Positions 33,343-42,318 are shown, counted from the first letter of the stretch. The stretch is 64,000 nt of DNA from DATEEG01 sp035525055 (GCA_035525055.1 DATLEZ010000040.1:28724-92723); one strand, 5' to 3'. Notes: generated by a model not told the origin, from the sequence alone. A program made the numbers and translations.

Positions 33343-35787
33343 TCACTCGTCTTCTTCGGGTGGAACCACGGTGAACGCCGCCAAATGGGAACCGGCACCG
33401 ACATTCATCACTCTGACCCCGGTGGAGTCTCGCCGTTGACGGGAGATCTTGTCCACTGGTTGGCGAATCCCGCTCCCGGTCGAGGAAATGAGAAAGACCT
33501 CGGTGCCCTTGTTGACGCCGACGGCACCGATCAACCGGCCCCGGGCCTTAGTCAACTTGATCGCCTTGACCCCGATCCCGCCCCGCCCCTGGCCCCGGAA
33601 CTGCTCGATGGGAGTTCGCTTGCCGTATCCGTTGGAAGTCATCAGCAGGACCTCAGGCCCATCGGCCGATGAAGCGGCCGCAACCACTTCGTCGCCCGCC
33701 CGCAGCTTGATCCCTCGCACGCCTTGCGTCGCGCGTCCCATCGGGCGCAGATCGCCTTCAGGGAAACGGATCCCCTGGCCGTTGGCCGAGAAGATGAGCA
33801 TGTCGTTCTCGCCGGTGGTGGTCCGGACCGAGACGACCTCATCGTCGTCGACCAACTTGATCGCGACCAGAGTCTGGTTGCGACTGTCGTACTCACGGAA
33901 CAAGGTCTTCTTGGCGGTACCCAACCTCGTGACCATCACTAGAAAGCGCGAGGTCTCGTAGTTGCGGGTGTCGATAATCGCCTCGATGCGCTCCTCCGGC
34001 TGCAGCGGGAGCACCGCCTGGGCAAGGACTCCCTTGGAGGTTCGATCCTTCCGGGGGATCTCGTGGGCCTTGGCACGGTGGACCAGGCCCTTGTTGGTGA
34101 AGAACAGCAGATAGGCATGGGCAGTGGTGTGGACCAAGTGAGCGACGACGTCCTCACCCGACACCTCCGCCGCTTTGACCCCACGTCCCCCCCGGCCCTG
34201 GGTCTTGTAGGTACTGGCCGGCACCGACTTGACGTACCCCGAGGCAGAAACGGTGACGATGAGCTCATCGTCGGCGATCAGGTCTTCGAGGCTCATCTCG
34301 CCCTCGTCGAGGATGATCTGTGATCGACGCGGGGTGGCGAACTTCTCCTTGATCTCGGTCAGGTCCTCACGAATGATCGAGCGGCGCAGGGCCGGATCGG
34401 CCAGGATCGCCTTGAGCTCGGTGATCGTCCTCATCAGCTCAGCCAACTCCTCGCGAAGCTTGTTGACCTCCAGCGCGGTGAGGCGCCGCAGGGGCATGTC
34501 GAGGATGGCATTGGCCTGAATCTCGGAAAGCTCGAAGCGCTCCATCAGGCGCGTGCGGGCGGCGGCGGTATCGGACGACGCTCTGATCAGCGCCACGACT
34601 TCGTCGATGTTGTCAACCGCAATGATCAGGCCCTCGACGAGGTGAGCACGGGCCTCGGCTTCCGCCAGGCGAAAGCGGGTGCGGCGCTCGATGACCTCCA
34701 TCTGATGATCGAGGTAGTGACCGATCATGTCGGCCAGATTGAGGGTGCGGGGAATCCCGTCGACCAGCGCCACCATGTTGACCCCGAAGCTCTCCTGGAG
34801 TGGAGTGTTCTTGTACAACTGGTTGAGGACGACCTGGGGAACCGCTTCCTTCTTCAACTCGATGACCAGGCGGATGCCGCGGCGATTGTCCGACTCATTC
34901 CGGAGATCGGCGATGCCCAAGAGCTTCTTGTCGTCGACCAGGGTGCGGATCTTTTCCATCACCCGCTCGATCGACACCTGATAGGGCATCTCGGTAACGA
35001 CGATGGCGGTCCGGCCCTTGCGAACCTCAGCGACATCGGCCACGGCCCGCATCTTCACCGATCCCCGACCAGAGGCCAGAGCCTCGCGCAGACCGGTGGT
35101 CCCGACCAGATAGCCGCCCGTCGGGAAGTCGGGGCCTTTGACAAAGCGCATCAGCTCTTCTGAGTCGGCATCGGGATTCTCGAGGGAGTGGAGGGCTGCG
35201 TCGATGACTTCGCCGAGGTTGTGGGAGGGAATATTGGTGGCCATTCCCACGGCGATCCCCTGGCTGCCATTGACGAGCAGATTCGGGAACCGGGAAGGCA
35301 GGACGGTCGGCTCTTCGGTCTCTCCCGAATAGTTCTCGACGAAGTCGACGGTGTGCTCTCTGATCCCGTCGAGCAGGCGCATCGAAAGATGGGTCAGCCT
35401 GGCCTCTGTGTACCGCGAGGCCCCCGGTGGGTCGTCGATGGTTCCAAAGTTCCCCTGCGGATCGATCAAGAGATGGCGGAGCGAGAAGTCCTGACCCATC
35501 CTCACCAGGGCGTCATAGATGGCTGTGTCGCCGTGAGGGTGGTAGTTGCCCATGACCTCACCGACCACCTTGGCGCACTTGCGGTGAGGGGTGGTGGGAC
35601 CGATGTTGTTCTCGAACATCGAATAGACGATCCGGCGCTGGACCGGCTTGAGGCCGTCGCGGACGTCGGGCAGCGCTCGCGACACGATGACAGACATCGC
35701 GTAGTCGACGAAGGATTGCTCCATCTCATCGCGAATGTCGATGGTCCCGATGGAACCGTTGGGAGGTGTGTCAGGTCGGTCGGTCAT
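33343..35787 (-). CDS. gyrA: DNA gyrase subunit A
   Basis: The 814-residue protein has the breakage-reunion domain with the active-site tyrosine in ASRYTEARL and the DNA-gate segment HPHGDTAIYDALVRMGQ. It ends with a six-bladed C-terminal domain containing the GyrA box QGRGGRG. GyrA cuts and passes DNA to introduce negative supercoils with GyrB. The residue equivalent to Escherichia coli S83 is threonine and D87 is aspartate, so no classical quinolone-resistance substitution is seen in GyrA. The start is 1 bp after the gyrB stop, so the two form an operon. Confidence 0.98.
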   Translation of the reverse strand: MTDRPDTPPNGSIGTIDIRDEMEQSFVDYAMSVIVSRALPDVRDGLKPVQRRIVYSMFENNIGPTTPHRKCAKVVGEVMGNYHPHGDTAIYDALVRMGQDFSLRHLLIDPQGNFGTIDDPPGASRYTEARLTHLSMRLLDGIREHTVDFVENYSGETEEPTVLPSRFPNLLVNGSQGIAVGMATNIPSHNLGEVIDAALHSLENPDADSEELMRFVKGPDFPTGGYLVGTTGLREALASGRGSVKMRAVADVAEVRKGRTAIVVTEMPYQVSIERVMEKIRTLVDDKKLLGIADLRNESDNRRGIRLVIELKKEAVPQVVLNQLYKNTPLQESFGVNMVALVDGIPRTLNLADMIGHYLDHQMEVIERRTRFRLAEAEARAHLVEGLIIAVDNIDEVVALIRASSDTAAARTRLMERFELSEIQANAILDMPLRRLTALEVNKLREELAELMRTITELKAILADPALRRSIIREDLTEIKEKFATPRRSQIILDEGEMSLEDLIADDELIVTVSASGYVKSVPASTYKTQGRGGRGVKAAEVSGEDVVAHLVHTTAHAYLLFFTNKGLVHRAKAHEIPRKDRTSKGVLAQAVLPLQPEERIEAIIDTRNYETSRFLVMVTRLGTAKKTLFREYDSRNQTLVAIKLVDDDEVVSVRTTTGENDMLIFSANGQGIRFPEGDLRPMGRATQGVRGIKLRAGDEVVAAASSADGPEVLLMTSNGYGKRTPIEQFRGQGRGGIGVKAIKLTKARGRLIGAVGVNKGTEVFLISSTGSGIRQPVDKISRQRRDSTGVRVMNVGAGSHLAAFTVVPPEEDE

Positions 35788-35788
35788 G

Positions 35789-37714
35789 TCAAATGTCCAG
35801 GAAGCGGATGTCTTTGGCCTTGTGCTGAATGAACGACTTGCGATCGGCCACGTCGTCCCCCATCAGAGTCGTGAAAATCTCGTCCGCCATCGCGAGGTCG
35901 TCGACCTCTACCTTGAGGAGGGTCCGGGTCTCCGGATCCATGGTGGTGACCCGCAATTCCTCGGCGTCCATCTCACCCAACCCCTTGAACCGGGAGGGCC
36001 GCACCTTGGGATGGTCCTTCTTGAACTCGTTCAACGCCGCATCGTCCTTGAGGTAGTGGACCTTGGCGCCGACTTTCACCCGGTACAGGGGCGGCTGAGC
36101 CAGGTATACGTAGCCGGTCTCGATCAACGCACGCATGTGACGGAAGAAAAAGGTGAGAAGCAAGGTCCGGATGTGCGAGCCGTCGACATCGGCGTCGGCC
36201 AGCAGGATCACCTTGTGGTATCGAGCCTTGTCGATGTCGAACTCGTCACCGATCCCGGTGCCGACCGCCTGGATCAGGTCGAGGATCTCGGTGTTTTGAA
36301 GGGCCTTGGCCAGCCGGGACTTCTCGACGTTGAGGATCTTCCCCCTGATGGGGAGGACGGCCTGAGTGTGGGAGTTGCGACCTTGCTTGGCGGGGCCCGC
36401 CGCTGACTTGCCCTCGACGATGAAGAGTTCCGACTCTTCGGGGTTGCGCGACGAGCAGTCGGCCAGCTTGTCTGGGAGCCCTCCCGATTCGAGTCCTGAC
36501 TTGCGGCGCGTCAGGTCGCGGGCCTTGCGAGCAGCTTCTCGGGCTTTGGCCGAGTTGATGCTCTTGTCGACGATCTTGCGGCCTTCAGCCGCATAGCGCT
36601 CGAGCCACTCCGGCAGGTAGCGGTTGAGCGCCTTCTCAACGTAGGAACGGATCTCGGTGTTGCCCAACTTGGTCTTGGTTTGACCCTCGAACTGGGGGTT
36701 GCGAACCCTTACCGAGAGGACCGCGGTGAGGCCCTCGCGAATGTCCTCACCAGTTAGGTTCTCGTCCTTTTCCTTCAAAAGCCCCTTCGACCGAGCGAAT
36801 GTATTGATGGCGTTGGTCAGGGCCTTGCGGAAGCCTTCTTCGTGAGTGCCACCCTCATGGGTGTTGATGTTGTTGGCGAAGGAGAGAACGGACTCGGTGT
36901 AGGAAGTGGTCCATTGCATCGCCAGTTCCAGCTCGGCTTCCTCGGCGCGATCGACGATCTCGACGATGTGCGGATGGATCGGCTCGCGGTTCGTATTCAG
37001 ATGCTTGACGAAGTCGAGAAGGCCCCCGCGGAAGAGGAAGGTTTCGGTGCGGGGAGGATCGGTTCGCTCATCGAGGAACACGATCTCGAGCCCGCGGTTG
37101 AGGTATCCCATCTCCCGCAAGCGGGAAGCGATGGTGTCGTAATCGAACTCGGTGGTTTCGGTGAAGATCTGGTGGTCGGGCCAGAACGTGATCGTGGTGC
37201 CGGTGTTCTTCTTCCAGGGCCTGCCCTTTTCGATTTTGCTCACGGGCTTACCGCGTTCAAAGCTCTGGGCCCAGACAAAGCCGTCGCGTCGCACCTCGGC
37301 GTTAAGACGCTCGGCCAGAGCGTTGACCACGGAGACTCCAACGCCGTGAAGCCCGCCTGACACGGTGTATGCGCCCTGTTCGAACTTGCCGCCAGCATGA
37401 AGAGTGCCGAGAACGGTGGTCAGCGCCGATTGCTTGGTCTTGGGGTGATAGTCCACCGGGATGCCCCGACCGTTGTCGATGACCCTGACGCCCCCATCGC
37501 CCAGGATGGTGACCTCAGCGCGAGTGGCGAACCCGGCCATGGCCTCGTCGACCGCGTTATCGACCACTTCCCACACAAGGTGATGGAGACCGCGCGGACC
37601 GGTCGACCCGATGTACATGCCGGGCCGTTTGCGCACTGCTTCGAGGCCCTCGAGGACCGTGATATCGCGGGCGTCGTACGACGTGTTTCCGATAGCGCTC
37701 AAAGTCTCCTCCAC
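35789..37714 (-). CDS. gyrB: DNA gyrase subunit B
   Basis: The 641-residue protein has a GHKL ATPase domain (EVVDNAVDEAMAG, DNGRGIPVD, GGLHGVGVSVVNAL, catalytic-lid lysine in QTKTKLGN) and a TOPRIM domain (E434; D507, D509, D511 in ADADVDGSH; PIRGKILNVEK). It lacks the roughly 165-residue insertion of Escherichia coli GyrB, as in other actinobacteria. The otherwise near-invariant EGDSAGGSAKQGR reads EGKSAAGPAKQGR (K436, A439, P441). The metal-binding glutamate is kept, but the position used as a quinolone-resistance site (E. coli D426) is lysine. A hairpin leader and a perfect -10 lie upstream. Confidence 0.97.
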   Translation of the reverse strand: MEETLSAIGNTSYDARDITVLEGLEAVRKRPGMYIGSTGPRGLHHLVWEVVDNAVDEAMAGFATRAEVTILGDGGVRVIDNGRGIPVDYHPKTKQSALTTVLGTLHAGGKFEQGAYTVSGGLHGVGVSVVNALAERLNAEVRRDGFVWAQSFERGKPVSKIEKGRPWKKNTGTTITFWPDHQIFTETTEFDYDTIASRLREMGYLNRGLEIVFLDERTDPPRTETFLFRGGLLDFVKHLNTNREPIHPHIVEIVDRAEEAELELAMQWTTSYTESVLSFANNINTHEGGTHEEGFRKALTNAINTFARSKGLLKEKDENLTGEDIREGLTAVLSVRVRNPQFEGQTKTKLGNTEIRSYVEKALNRYLPEWLERYAAEGRKIVDKSINSAKAREAARKARDLTRRKSGLESGGLPDKLADCSSRNPEESELFIVEGKSAAGPAKQGRNSHTQAVLPIRGKILNVEKSRLAKALQNTEILDLIQAVGTGIGDEFDIDKARYHKVILLADADVDGSHIRTLLLTFFFRHMRALIETGYVYLAQPPLYRVKVGAKVHYLKDDAALNEFKKDHPKVRPSRFKGLGEMDAEELRVTTMDPETRTLLKVEVDDLAMADEIFTTLMGDDVADRKSFIQHKAKDIRFLDI

Positions 37715-37749
37715 GGAGAGTCAGGGGGAAGAATTATGGAACCTGAGTT

Positions 37750-37809
37750 ATGAAATCGGGACCCCCGTTCGGGACCTTCCGGGCCACCGATTTCATGTTT
37801 GTAATTATA
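37750..37809 (-). promoter_or_regulatory. gyrB promoter -10 and leader hairpin
   Basis: On the minus strand a perfect TATAAT (complement of 37804-37809) lies about 90 bp ahead of gyrB. I see no good -35. Immediately downstream, ATGAAATCGG (37750-37759) and CCGATTTCAT (37787-37796) form a perfect 10-bp inverted repeat around a 27-base GC-rich centre, which would be a hairpin at the very 5' end of the transcript. It could influence gyrB expression or mRNA stability. Confidence 0.45.
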
Positions 37810-37901
37810 GCTCAACCGGTGACAGATTTGGCCATTCCGGGCAACCCTGGATGAGCCGAAAGGCCAATAGTTATGGGCGATTTTTGGATGGGCGAGAAAC
37901 C

Positions 37902-38198
37902 TCAGCGTTGATTGGGGCCAACCACTCTGACAGTCTCGACGACGCCCTCGCCGAGTTGCTCATCGAGGCGCCTCATCAGGTCCCCGATGGCGTACCGGAG
38001 CATGCCCACGAGGGCGGGTGAAATGGCCTCGACGACCAGTTCTCCCTCGCGAATAAATAGGGGCCGGCTCTGCCCGGACCAAGGCGCCCCGGCCATCTCG
38101 TCCCACCCCTCGTCCAACGATCTACTGACCGAAGGAGAAGGCAAGCCGAGCCGGGCCAAGAGTGACTCAAGCACCCCCTCGAGAGGTTCAGGTTGCAT
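37902..38198 (-). CDS. DciA-like (DUF721) protein
   Basis: From the ATG at 38196-38198 the product is 98 residues, small and soluble: PLEGVLESLLARLGLPSPSV, WDEMAGAPWSGQSRPLFIRE, GELVVEAISPALVGMLRYAI. This is the DUF721/DciA pattern (W..h.G......S.P..h..G.L.V.v.s.a.a.el). DciA loads the replicative helicase in bacteria lacking DnaC/DnaI. Its position between recF and gyrB is the usual one in actinobacteria. The upstream extension of the frame to 38237 merely translates heptamer repeats and is rejected. Confidence 0.82.
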   Translation of the reverse strand: MQPEPLEGVLESLLARLGLPSPSVSRSLDEGWDEMAGAPWSGQSRPLFIREGELVVEAISPALVGMLRYAIGDLMRRLDEQLGEGVVETVRVVGPNQR

Positions 38199-38208
38199 GG
38201 CGAAGAGC

Positions 38209-38233
38209 GTGGTACGTGGTACGTGGTACGTGG
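38209..38233. repeat. heptamer ACGTGGT array
   Basis: GTGGTAC is repeated three times and a partial fourth in GCGTGGTACGTGGTACGTGG and following bases, just upstream of the dciA-like start. It belongs to the ACGTNNN heptamer family found in several spacers to the right. The surrounding gene-free stretch (38199-38531) otherwise holds the repeat at 38334-38391. Confidence 0.85.
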
Positions 38234-38333
38234 GCATGGAAGAGTGGGGTGACGGGAGGGTGGCAAGGGAGCCTTCGTTTCGGAAACTGAAGAATCACCG
38301 AAGAGCAGGAAGCGACGGCCGTCGTTGGCTTAA

Positions 38334-38391
38334 CGCCAAATTTGGTCATAGGCGACCGCCTGAAACGAAATTTGGTCATAGGCGAACGAGT
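38334..38391. repeat. duplicated AAATTTGGTCATAGGCGA motif
   Basis: CCAAATTTGGTCATAGGCGA (38336-38355) recurs as CGAAATTTGGTCATAGGCGA (38366-38385). Degenerate and inverted echoes follow: TGTGACCGAATT at about 38401 and GCGACCGAATTTGG at about 38434. The motif contains the palindrome CCAAATTTGG. Function unknown; it lies between recF and the dciA-like gene. Confidence 0.75.
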
Positions 38392-38531
38392 ACCGGAGCT
38401 GTGTGACCGAATTACGGACAAAGTGGGCGTCAGCGACCGAATTTGGGCTCGGGACAATGCACGAGAGGACTCGTTGTTCCTTCGTTGATTCTTAGGCACC
38501 GCGCACCACTCGCCACGCACGACGGGACTCC

Positions 38532-39620
38532 TCACCTGACGAGTCCTGGTTCTACCCGCCATACTTTTCCTTCCAGGGGGACTTCTTCGTGGCGAGTCGT
38601 TGTGATCACTATTTGCGCACCCGGCAGCGCCGACGTCAACGCCTCGGCTCGCGACGGATCCAACTCCGAGAACACGTCATCCAGCAACAGCAGCGGATCG
38701 ACCCCGACCTGGTCGGCGATCGCATGGTGGGCCGCGATGCGGAGGGCCAGCGCCATCGTCCGTTGTTCACCCTGACTCGACTGGTGGCGAGCCGGGCGAC
38801 CATCGAGATGAAGGACAGGATCGTCTCTATGGGGGCCGGCACCGGTGAGTCGCAGTTCGAGATCGACTCGACGGCGAGCCGCCAGCGCCTCGATAAGGGC
38901 CGCAGTCCAATCGCTGGGTGGAGTGGATGGATCCAGTGATCCACCCCAATCTGACTCGTATTCGATCGCGACTTGTGACTCCCGGCCAGCAACCCGCGAG
39001 TAGACCTCGGTCACAAGAGCCGTCAATGCCGCCGCGGCCCGGGCCCGTCGGGCCATGAGACGAGCTCCGGCCTGAGCCAGCCTGGTATCCCATACGTCGA
39101 GAGTCAGTTGATCTCGCTCGCCGGATTTCAGATATGCATTGCGCTGGCGAAGCGACCTCTCGTACTCGGACTGATCGTGATGTGCGGCCGGCCACAACTG
39201 CACGGCCAGATCGTCGAGCAGATCTCGCCGGCCCGAAGGTGCGCCCTTTACGAGATCGAGATCCTCGGGGAGGAAAGCCACCACTCGCAGAATTCCAAGG
39301 AGATCGGCAGTCCGCTGGAGGCTCTTGCCGTCGAGCCGGGCCCGGCGCCCTCCCCGTCGCTTGATCTCGACCTCGACCAGCGCCGTCCCCTCCCCCTTCG
39401 TGACCTCTCCTCTAACCACTGCGGAGACTGCCGACTCGGCGACGAGGGCTTCATCGGGAGCCCCTCGCAGCGACCTCAGACTGGCCAGGTACGCAACTCC
39501 CTCGAGGAGGTTGGTCTTACCGGCCCCGTTATTGCCAACCAGGATGTTGATCCCCGGATCCGGACTCCAATGCAGCTCGGAATAGGACCGGAAGTCAGCG
39601 AGGGCAATCCAGTTCAGCAT
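38532..39620 (-). CDS. recF: recombination/repair protein RecF
   Basis: The 362-residue SMC-like ATPase has Walker A VGNNGAGKTNLLEGVAYL, a conserved RRDLLDDLAVQLWP segment, the ABC-type signature near HQSSQGEQRTMALALRIA and Walker B PLLLLDDVFSELDP. It loads RecA at gaps with RecO/RecR and supports replication restart. It lies between dnaN and the dciA-like gene in canonical actinobacterial order, separated from dnaN by a 78-bp spacer filled with inverted heptamer repeats. Confidence 0.96.
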   Translation of the reverse strand: MLNWIALADFRSYSELHWSPDPGINILVGNNGAGKTNLLEGVAYLASLRSLRGAPDEALVAESAVSAVVRGEVTKGEGTALVEVEIKRRGGRRARLDGKSLQRTADLLGILRVVAFLPEDLDLVKGAPSGRRDLLDDLAVQLWPAAHHDQSEYERSLRQRNAYLKSGERDQLTLDVWDTRLAQAGARLMARRARAAAALTALVTEVYSRVAGRESQVAIEYESDWGGSLDPSTPPSDWTAALIEALAARRRVDLELRLTGAGPHRDDPVLHLDGRPARHQSSQGEQRTMALALRIAAHHAIADQVGVDPLLLLDDVFSELDPSRAEALTSALPGAQIVITTTRHEEVPLEGKVWRVEPGLVR

Positions 39621-39625
39621 TATTC

Positions 39626-39698
39626 GGTTACGTCTACGTTCTACGCCAAACCTAGGCGGGAGTTCTTACGTAAGACGTAGAACGTACAATGTAGAACG
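39626..39698. repeat. inverted heptamer element between dnaN and recF
   Basis: The arm GTTACGTCTACGTTCTACGC (39627-39646) faces CGTAAGACGTAGAACGTACA (39669-39688) and TGTAGAACGC. Both are built of ACGTNNN units and are largely complementary around a 20-bp centre. It fills the whole spacer. Confidence 0.8.
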
Positions 39699-40775
39699 CT
39701 AGATCCTCACCGGCATTAGGAGGTAGAGGAAGCCTCCGTCGCCGTTATCGAGCACGCTCGGCTTGAGGCCATCGATCAGCCTCATGCGAATCTTGTCACC
39801 TGAGATCGCGCTCACACCATCGGCCAGGTACCGAGGGTTGAACGCAATGAGGATCTCGTCGGCACCGCTGAATTCTCCAGGGAGATGCTCGACTTCGGCT
39901 CCGACGTCCTGGCGAGTGACGTTGACCTCGACTCCCCCTTCGCCGATCTTGAGGCGAACTGGAATGTGGTCCTCAGCCACCAGCGCCACCCGGCCCAGAG
40001 CCTCGAGCACGGCCTCCTTCTCCATAACCACCTGGGTCGGATACGTCTCCGGCAGGAGCGATCGGTACTTAGGGAAAGCGCCCTCGATCAGGCGGATCCG
40101 CAACGAACCCCGGTCCGAGGTGAACACTGCTTCCCGGTCGGCCAGACCGGCCGACACTTTGGCCGTACCGATGGTCCGGCCCAATTCACGCAAGCCTCTC
40201 GCCGGCACCAGACCCTGGCCGGTGATGCCCATTCCCGGCAGATCACGGACGGCCAAGCGGTAGGAGTCGGTGGCCACGAGACGCAAGCCTTCGTCGGTGG
40301 ACTCGAACAGGACCCCGGTCAGGATCGGACGGGCCGCATCGGAGGACGACGCCACCACAACCTGAGCCAGGGCTGCCGTCAACTCATCCCCGTCTACCTC
40401 CACCCCGTCCACCGGCTTGTCATCAAGGGATGGAAAATCATCGAGATTCAACGTTCGCAGGGTGAAGCGCGGGCCTTTGCCGAGGATCTCGACTTCGCCA
40501 TCACTGACCCCGACCGTCACCACCCCGACCGGCATCTTTCTGACCGCCTCCGACAGCAGCCGTCCCGGGATGACAGCCTTGCCCTCCTCCATCATCTCGA
40601 CCGGGCCGGACGTACGGACCGTGATCTCCAGGTCGGTCCCGGTTACCTCCAACCGGCCGGCCGCGACTTCACACAAAACTCCCTGTAGCACGGGAAGCGC
40701 CGTTCGACTCGCGACCGCCCGGTTGGCTCGCGAGAACAAATCGGCAAGGTCATCGCGCTCGGCTCGGATTCTCAC
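39699..40775 (-). CDS. dnaN: DNA polymerase III sliding clamp (beta)
   Basis: The 358-residue protein has three clamp domains. Typical segments include MRIRAERDDLADLFSRANRA, LPVLQGVLCEV, GKGPRFTLRTLNLDDFPSL, ARPILTGVLFESTDEGLRLV, VATDSYRLAVRDL and the C-terminal YLLMPVRI. It encircles DNA and tethers polymerase III. The start is GTG (40773-40775), with AAGGGACG upstream. It follows dnaA on the same strand across the 190-bp origin segment. Confidence 0.97.
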   Translation of the reverse strand: MRIRAERDDLADLFSRANRAVASRTALPVLQGVLCEVAAGRLEVTGTDLEITVRTSGPVEMMEEGKAVIPGRLLSEAVRKMPVGVVTVGVSDGEVEILGKGPRFTLRTLNLDDFPSLDDKPVDGVEVDGDELTAALAQVVVASSSDAARPILTGVLFESTDEGLRLVATDSYRLAVRDLPGMGITGQGLVPARGLRELGRTIGTAKVSAGLADREAVFTSDRGSLRIRLIEGAFPKYRSLLPETYPTQVVMEKEAVLEALGRVALVAEDHIPVRLKIGEGGVEVNVTRQDVGAEVEHLPGEFSGADEILIAFNPRYLADGVSAISGDKIRMRLIDGLKPSVLDNGDGGFLYLLMPVRI

Positions 40776-40965
40776 AACGAAGCGTCCCTTCTAGATCTAT
40801 GGCTTTGTATTTAAAGAGTAAGTAGTTGTAGTAGGCAGTGTGGATATGTGGAGACCTGAGGAAACCTACGGTAAACGTTGGGTGATCGCGTCCCCAACGG
40901 GGTGTTGACATTGTGACGGTTTTCCCCGGGAACGCGCAGGTCTCCGTCGGAGGCGTTGATAACCA
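40776..40965. other. origin of replication, unwinding module (dnaA-dnaN spacer)
   Basis: Read on the minus strand from dnaA towards dnaN, the spacer contains a DnaA box ATATCCACA (complement of 40839-40847, one mismatch to TTATCCACA), a short GC spacer CTGCC, a TAC-rich run TACTACAACTACTTACT, and AT-rich CTTTAAATACAAAGCC. This order (DnaA box, GC spacer, DnaA-trios, AT-rich DNA) matches the basal origin unwinding system described in Bacillus subtilis. Further weak boxes (TCTCCACAT) overlap. It strongly suggests that the duplex opens here. Additional DnaA boxes upstream of dnaA (42357-42386) may complete a bipartite origin. Confidence 0.72.
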
Positions 40966-42318
40966 TCAGGATTTCCTCAGTTGCTGTGAAAGGCTGTGCA
41001 CACGATCGAAGACGGTGCGGTCGCTTCGAATGATGCGCTTGACCTTGTCGACGGAGTGGATGACCGTCGTGTGGTCGCGACCTCCGAAGTGGTGCCCGAT
41101 CTTCGGCAGCGATAGGTCGGTCAGTTCGCGGCACAGATACATCGCCACCTGCCGGCACAAGACCAGAGGCTGGCGGCGACTGGGGCCTTCGACCTCGCTC
41201 ACTGAGAAGCCGAACGACTCGGCTGTGGCCCTGATGATGTCCTCGGCCGCCAGCGCCTTCCCGTCTTGACTCGGTAGAAGGTCTCCGAGAACCTCCTGGG
41301 CCATCACCAGATCGATGTTCCGATGGGTGAGGGCCGCGTATGCAGTCACCCTGGTGAGAGCGCCTTCGAGTTCACGGATGTTGTCGGAGACCACGCTGGC
41401 GATGAACTCGAGAACATCCCGCGGGACCGGCCGGGGCGCGAACTCGGCGTTGCGACGAAGAATGGCTAGGCGGGTCTCGACATCGGGCGGTTGGATGTCC
41501 GTTAGAAGCCCCCATTCAAACCGGCTGCGAAGTCGGTCCTCGAGGGTCGACAGGTTGCGGGGATGGCGGTCGGAGCTGATCACCATCTGCTTGCCCGACT
41601 CATAGAGACTGTTGAAGGTGTGAAAAAACTCTTCGAGGATCTGCTCCTTGCCTTCGAAGAACTGGACGTCGTCGAGAAGGAGGACGTCGGTCGACCGATA
41701 ACGATGCTTGAAGTCGTCGACCCGCTTGCGTCTGATGGAATCAATGAAGTCGTTGAGGAAGCGCTCGGATGTGATGTAGCGCACCACCAGCCCGGGATAG
41801 AGCTCGAGGGCGAGGTGTCCGACTGCATGAAGGAGATGGGTCTTGCCGAGGCCGGCCGGCCCGTAGATGAACAGGGGGTTGTAGTGAGTTCCGGGCTGTT
41901 CGGCGACGGCCATTGCCGCCGCCCAGGCGAAGCGGTTGGAGCTCCCTACTACGAAATTGTCAAACCGATACCGGCCCACCAGCGAGACCGACGTGTCGTT
42001 CTCCACGACTCCAGGTCGGTGCTCGAGGAGCGGCAATGGTGGGGCCTCGAGCGGTTCGTTGGCGCTCAGATAGTGCAACTCGACGGCGTCACCGAAGCTC
42101 TGCTTGAAGGCGTGCTCGATGAGGGATGAGTGCTTATCTCGCACCCACTGCAAGTGGAAATCGTTAGGGGCAACCAGAGTGACCCGGTTAGGCCCTACGT
42201 CAGGTTCGAGCCGGGATAGCCATTTTTGCCAATTGGCGGTCGAGACAGATCCTCGCAAGGTCCTCTGAAACTCACTCCACCGGTCCGGCCATCCCTCAAA
42301 AGGCGTAACAAATTGCAC
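40966..42318 (-). CDS. dnaA: chromosomal replication initiator DnaA
   Basis: The product is about 450 residues. Domain I is at the N-terminus (WSEFQRTLRGSVSTANWQKW then LSRLEP). The AAA+ domain has Walker A GPAGLGKTHLLHAVGH, Walker B STDVLLLDDVQFF and sensor 1 MVISSDRHP. Domain IV carries the DNA-binding signature GGRDHTTVIHSVDKV. The linker domain II is very short. I choose GTG at 42318, seven bases after GGAGGA; another in-frame GTG at 42333 lacks a Shine-Dalgarno. It is divergent from rpmH and upstream of dnaN. Confidence 0.96.
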   Translation of the reverse strand: MQFVTPFEGWPDRWSEFQRTLRGSVSTANWQKWLSRLEPDVGPNRVTLVAPNDFHLQWVRDKHSSLIEHAFKQSFGDAVELHYLSANEPLEAPPLPLLEHRPGVVENDTSVSLVGRYRFDNFVVGSSNRFAWAAAMAVAEQPGTHYNPLFIYGPAGLGKTHLLHAVGHLALELYPGLVVRYITSERFLNDFIDSIRRKRVDDFKHRYRSTDVLLLDDVQFFEGKEQILEEFFHTFNSLYESGKQMVISSDRHPRNLSTLEDRLRSRFEWGLLTDIQPPDVETRLAILRRNAEFAPRPVPRDVLEFIASVVSDNIRELEGALTRVTAYAALTHRNIDLVMAQEVLGDLLPSQDGKALAAEDIIRATAESFGFSVSEVEGPSRRQPLVLCRQVAMYLCRELTDLSLPKIGHHFGGRDHTTVIHSVDKVKRIIRSDRTVFDRVHSLSQQLRKS

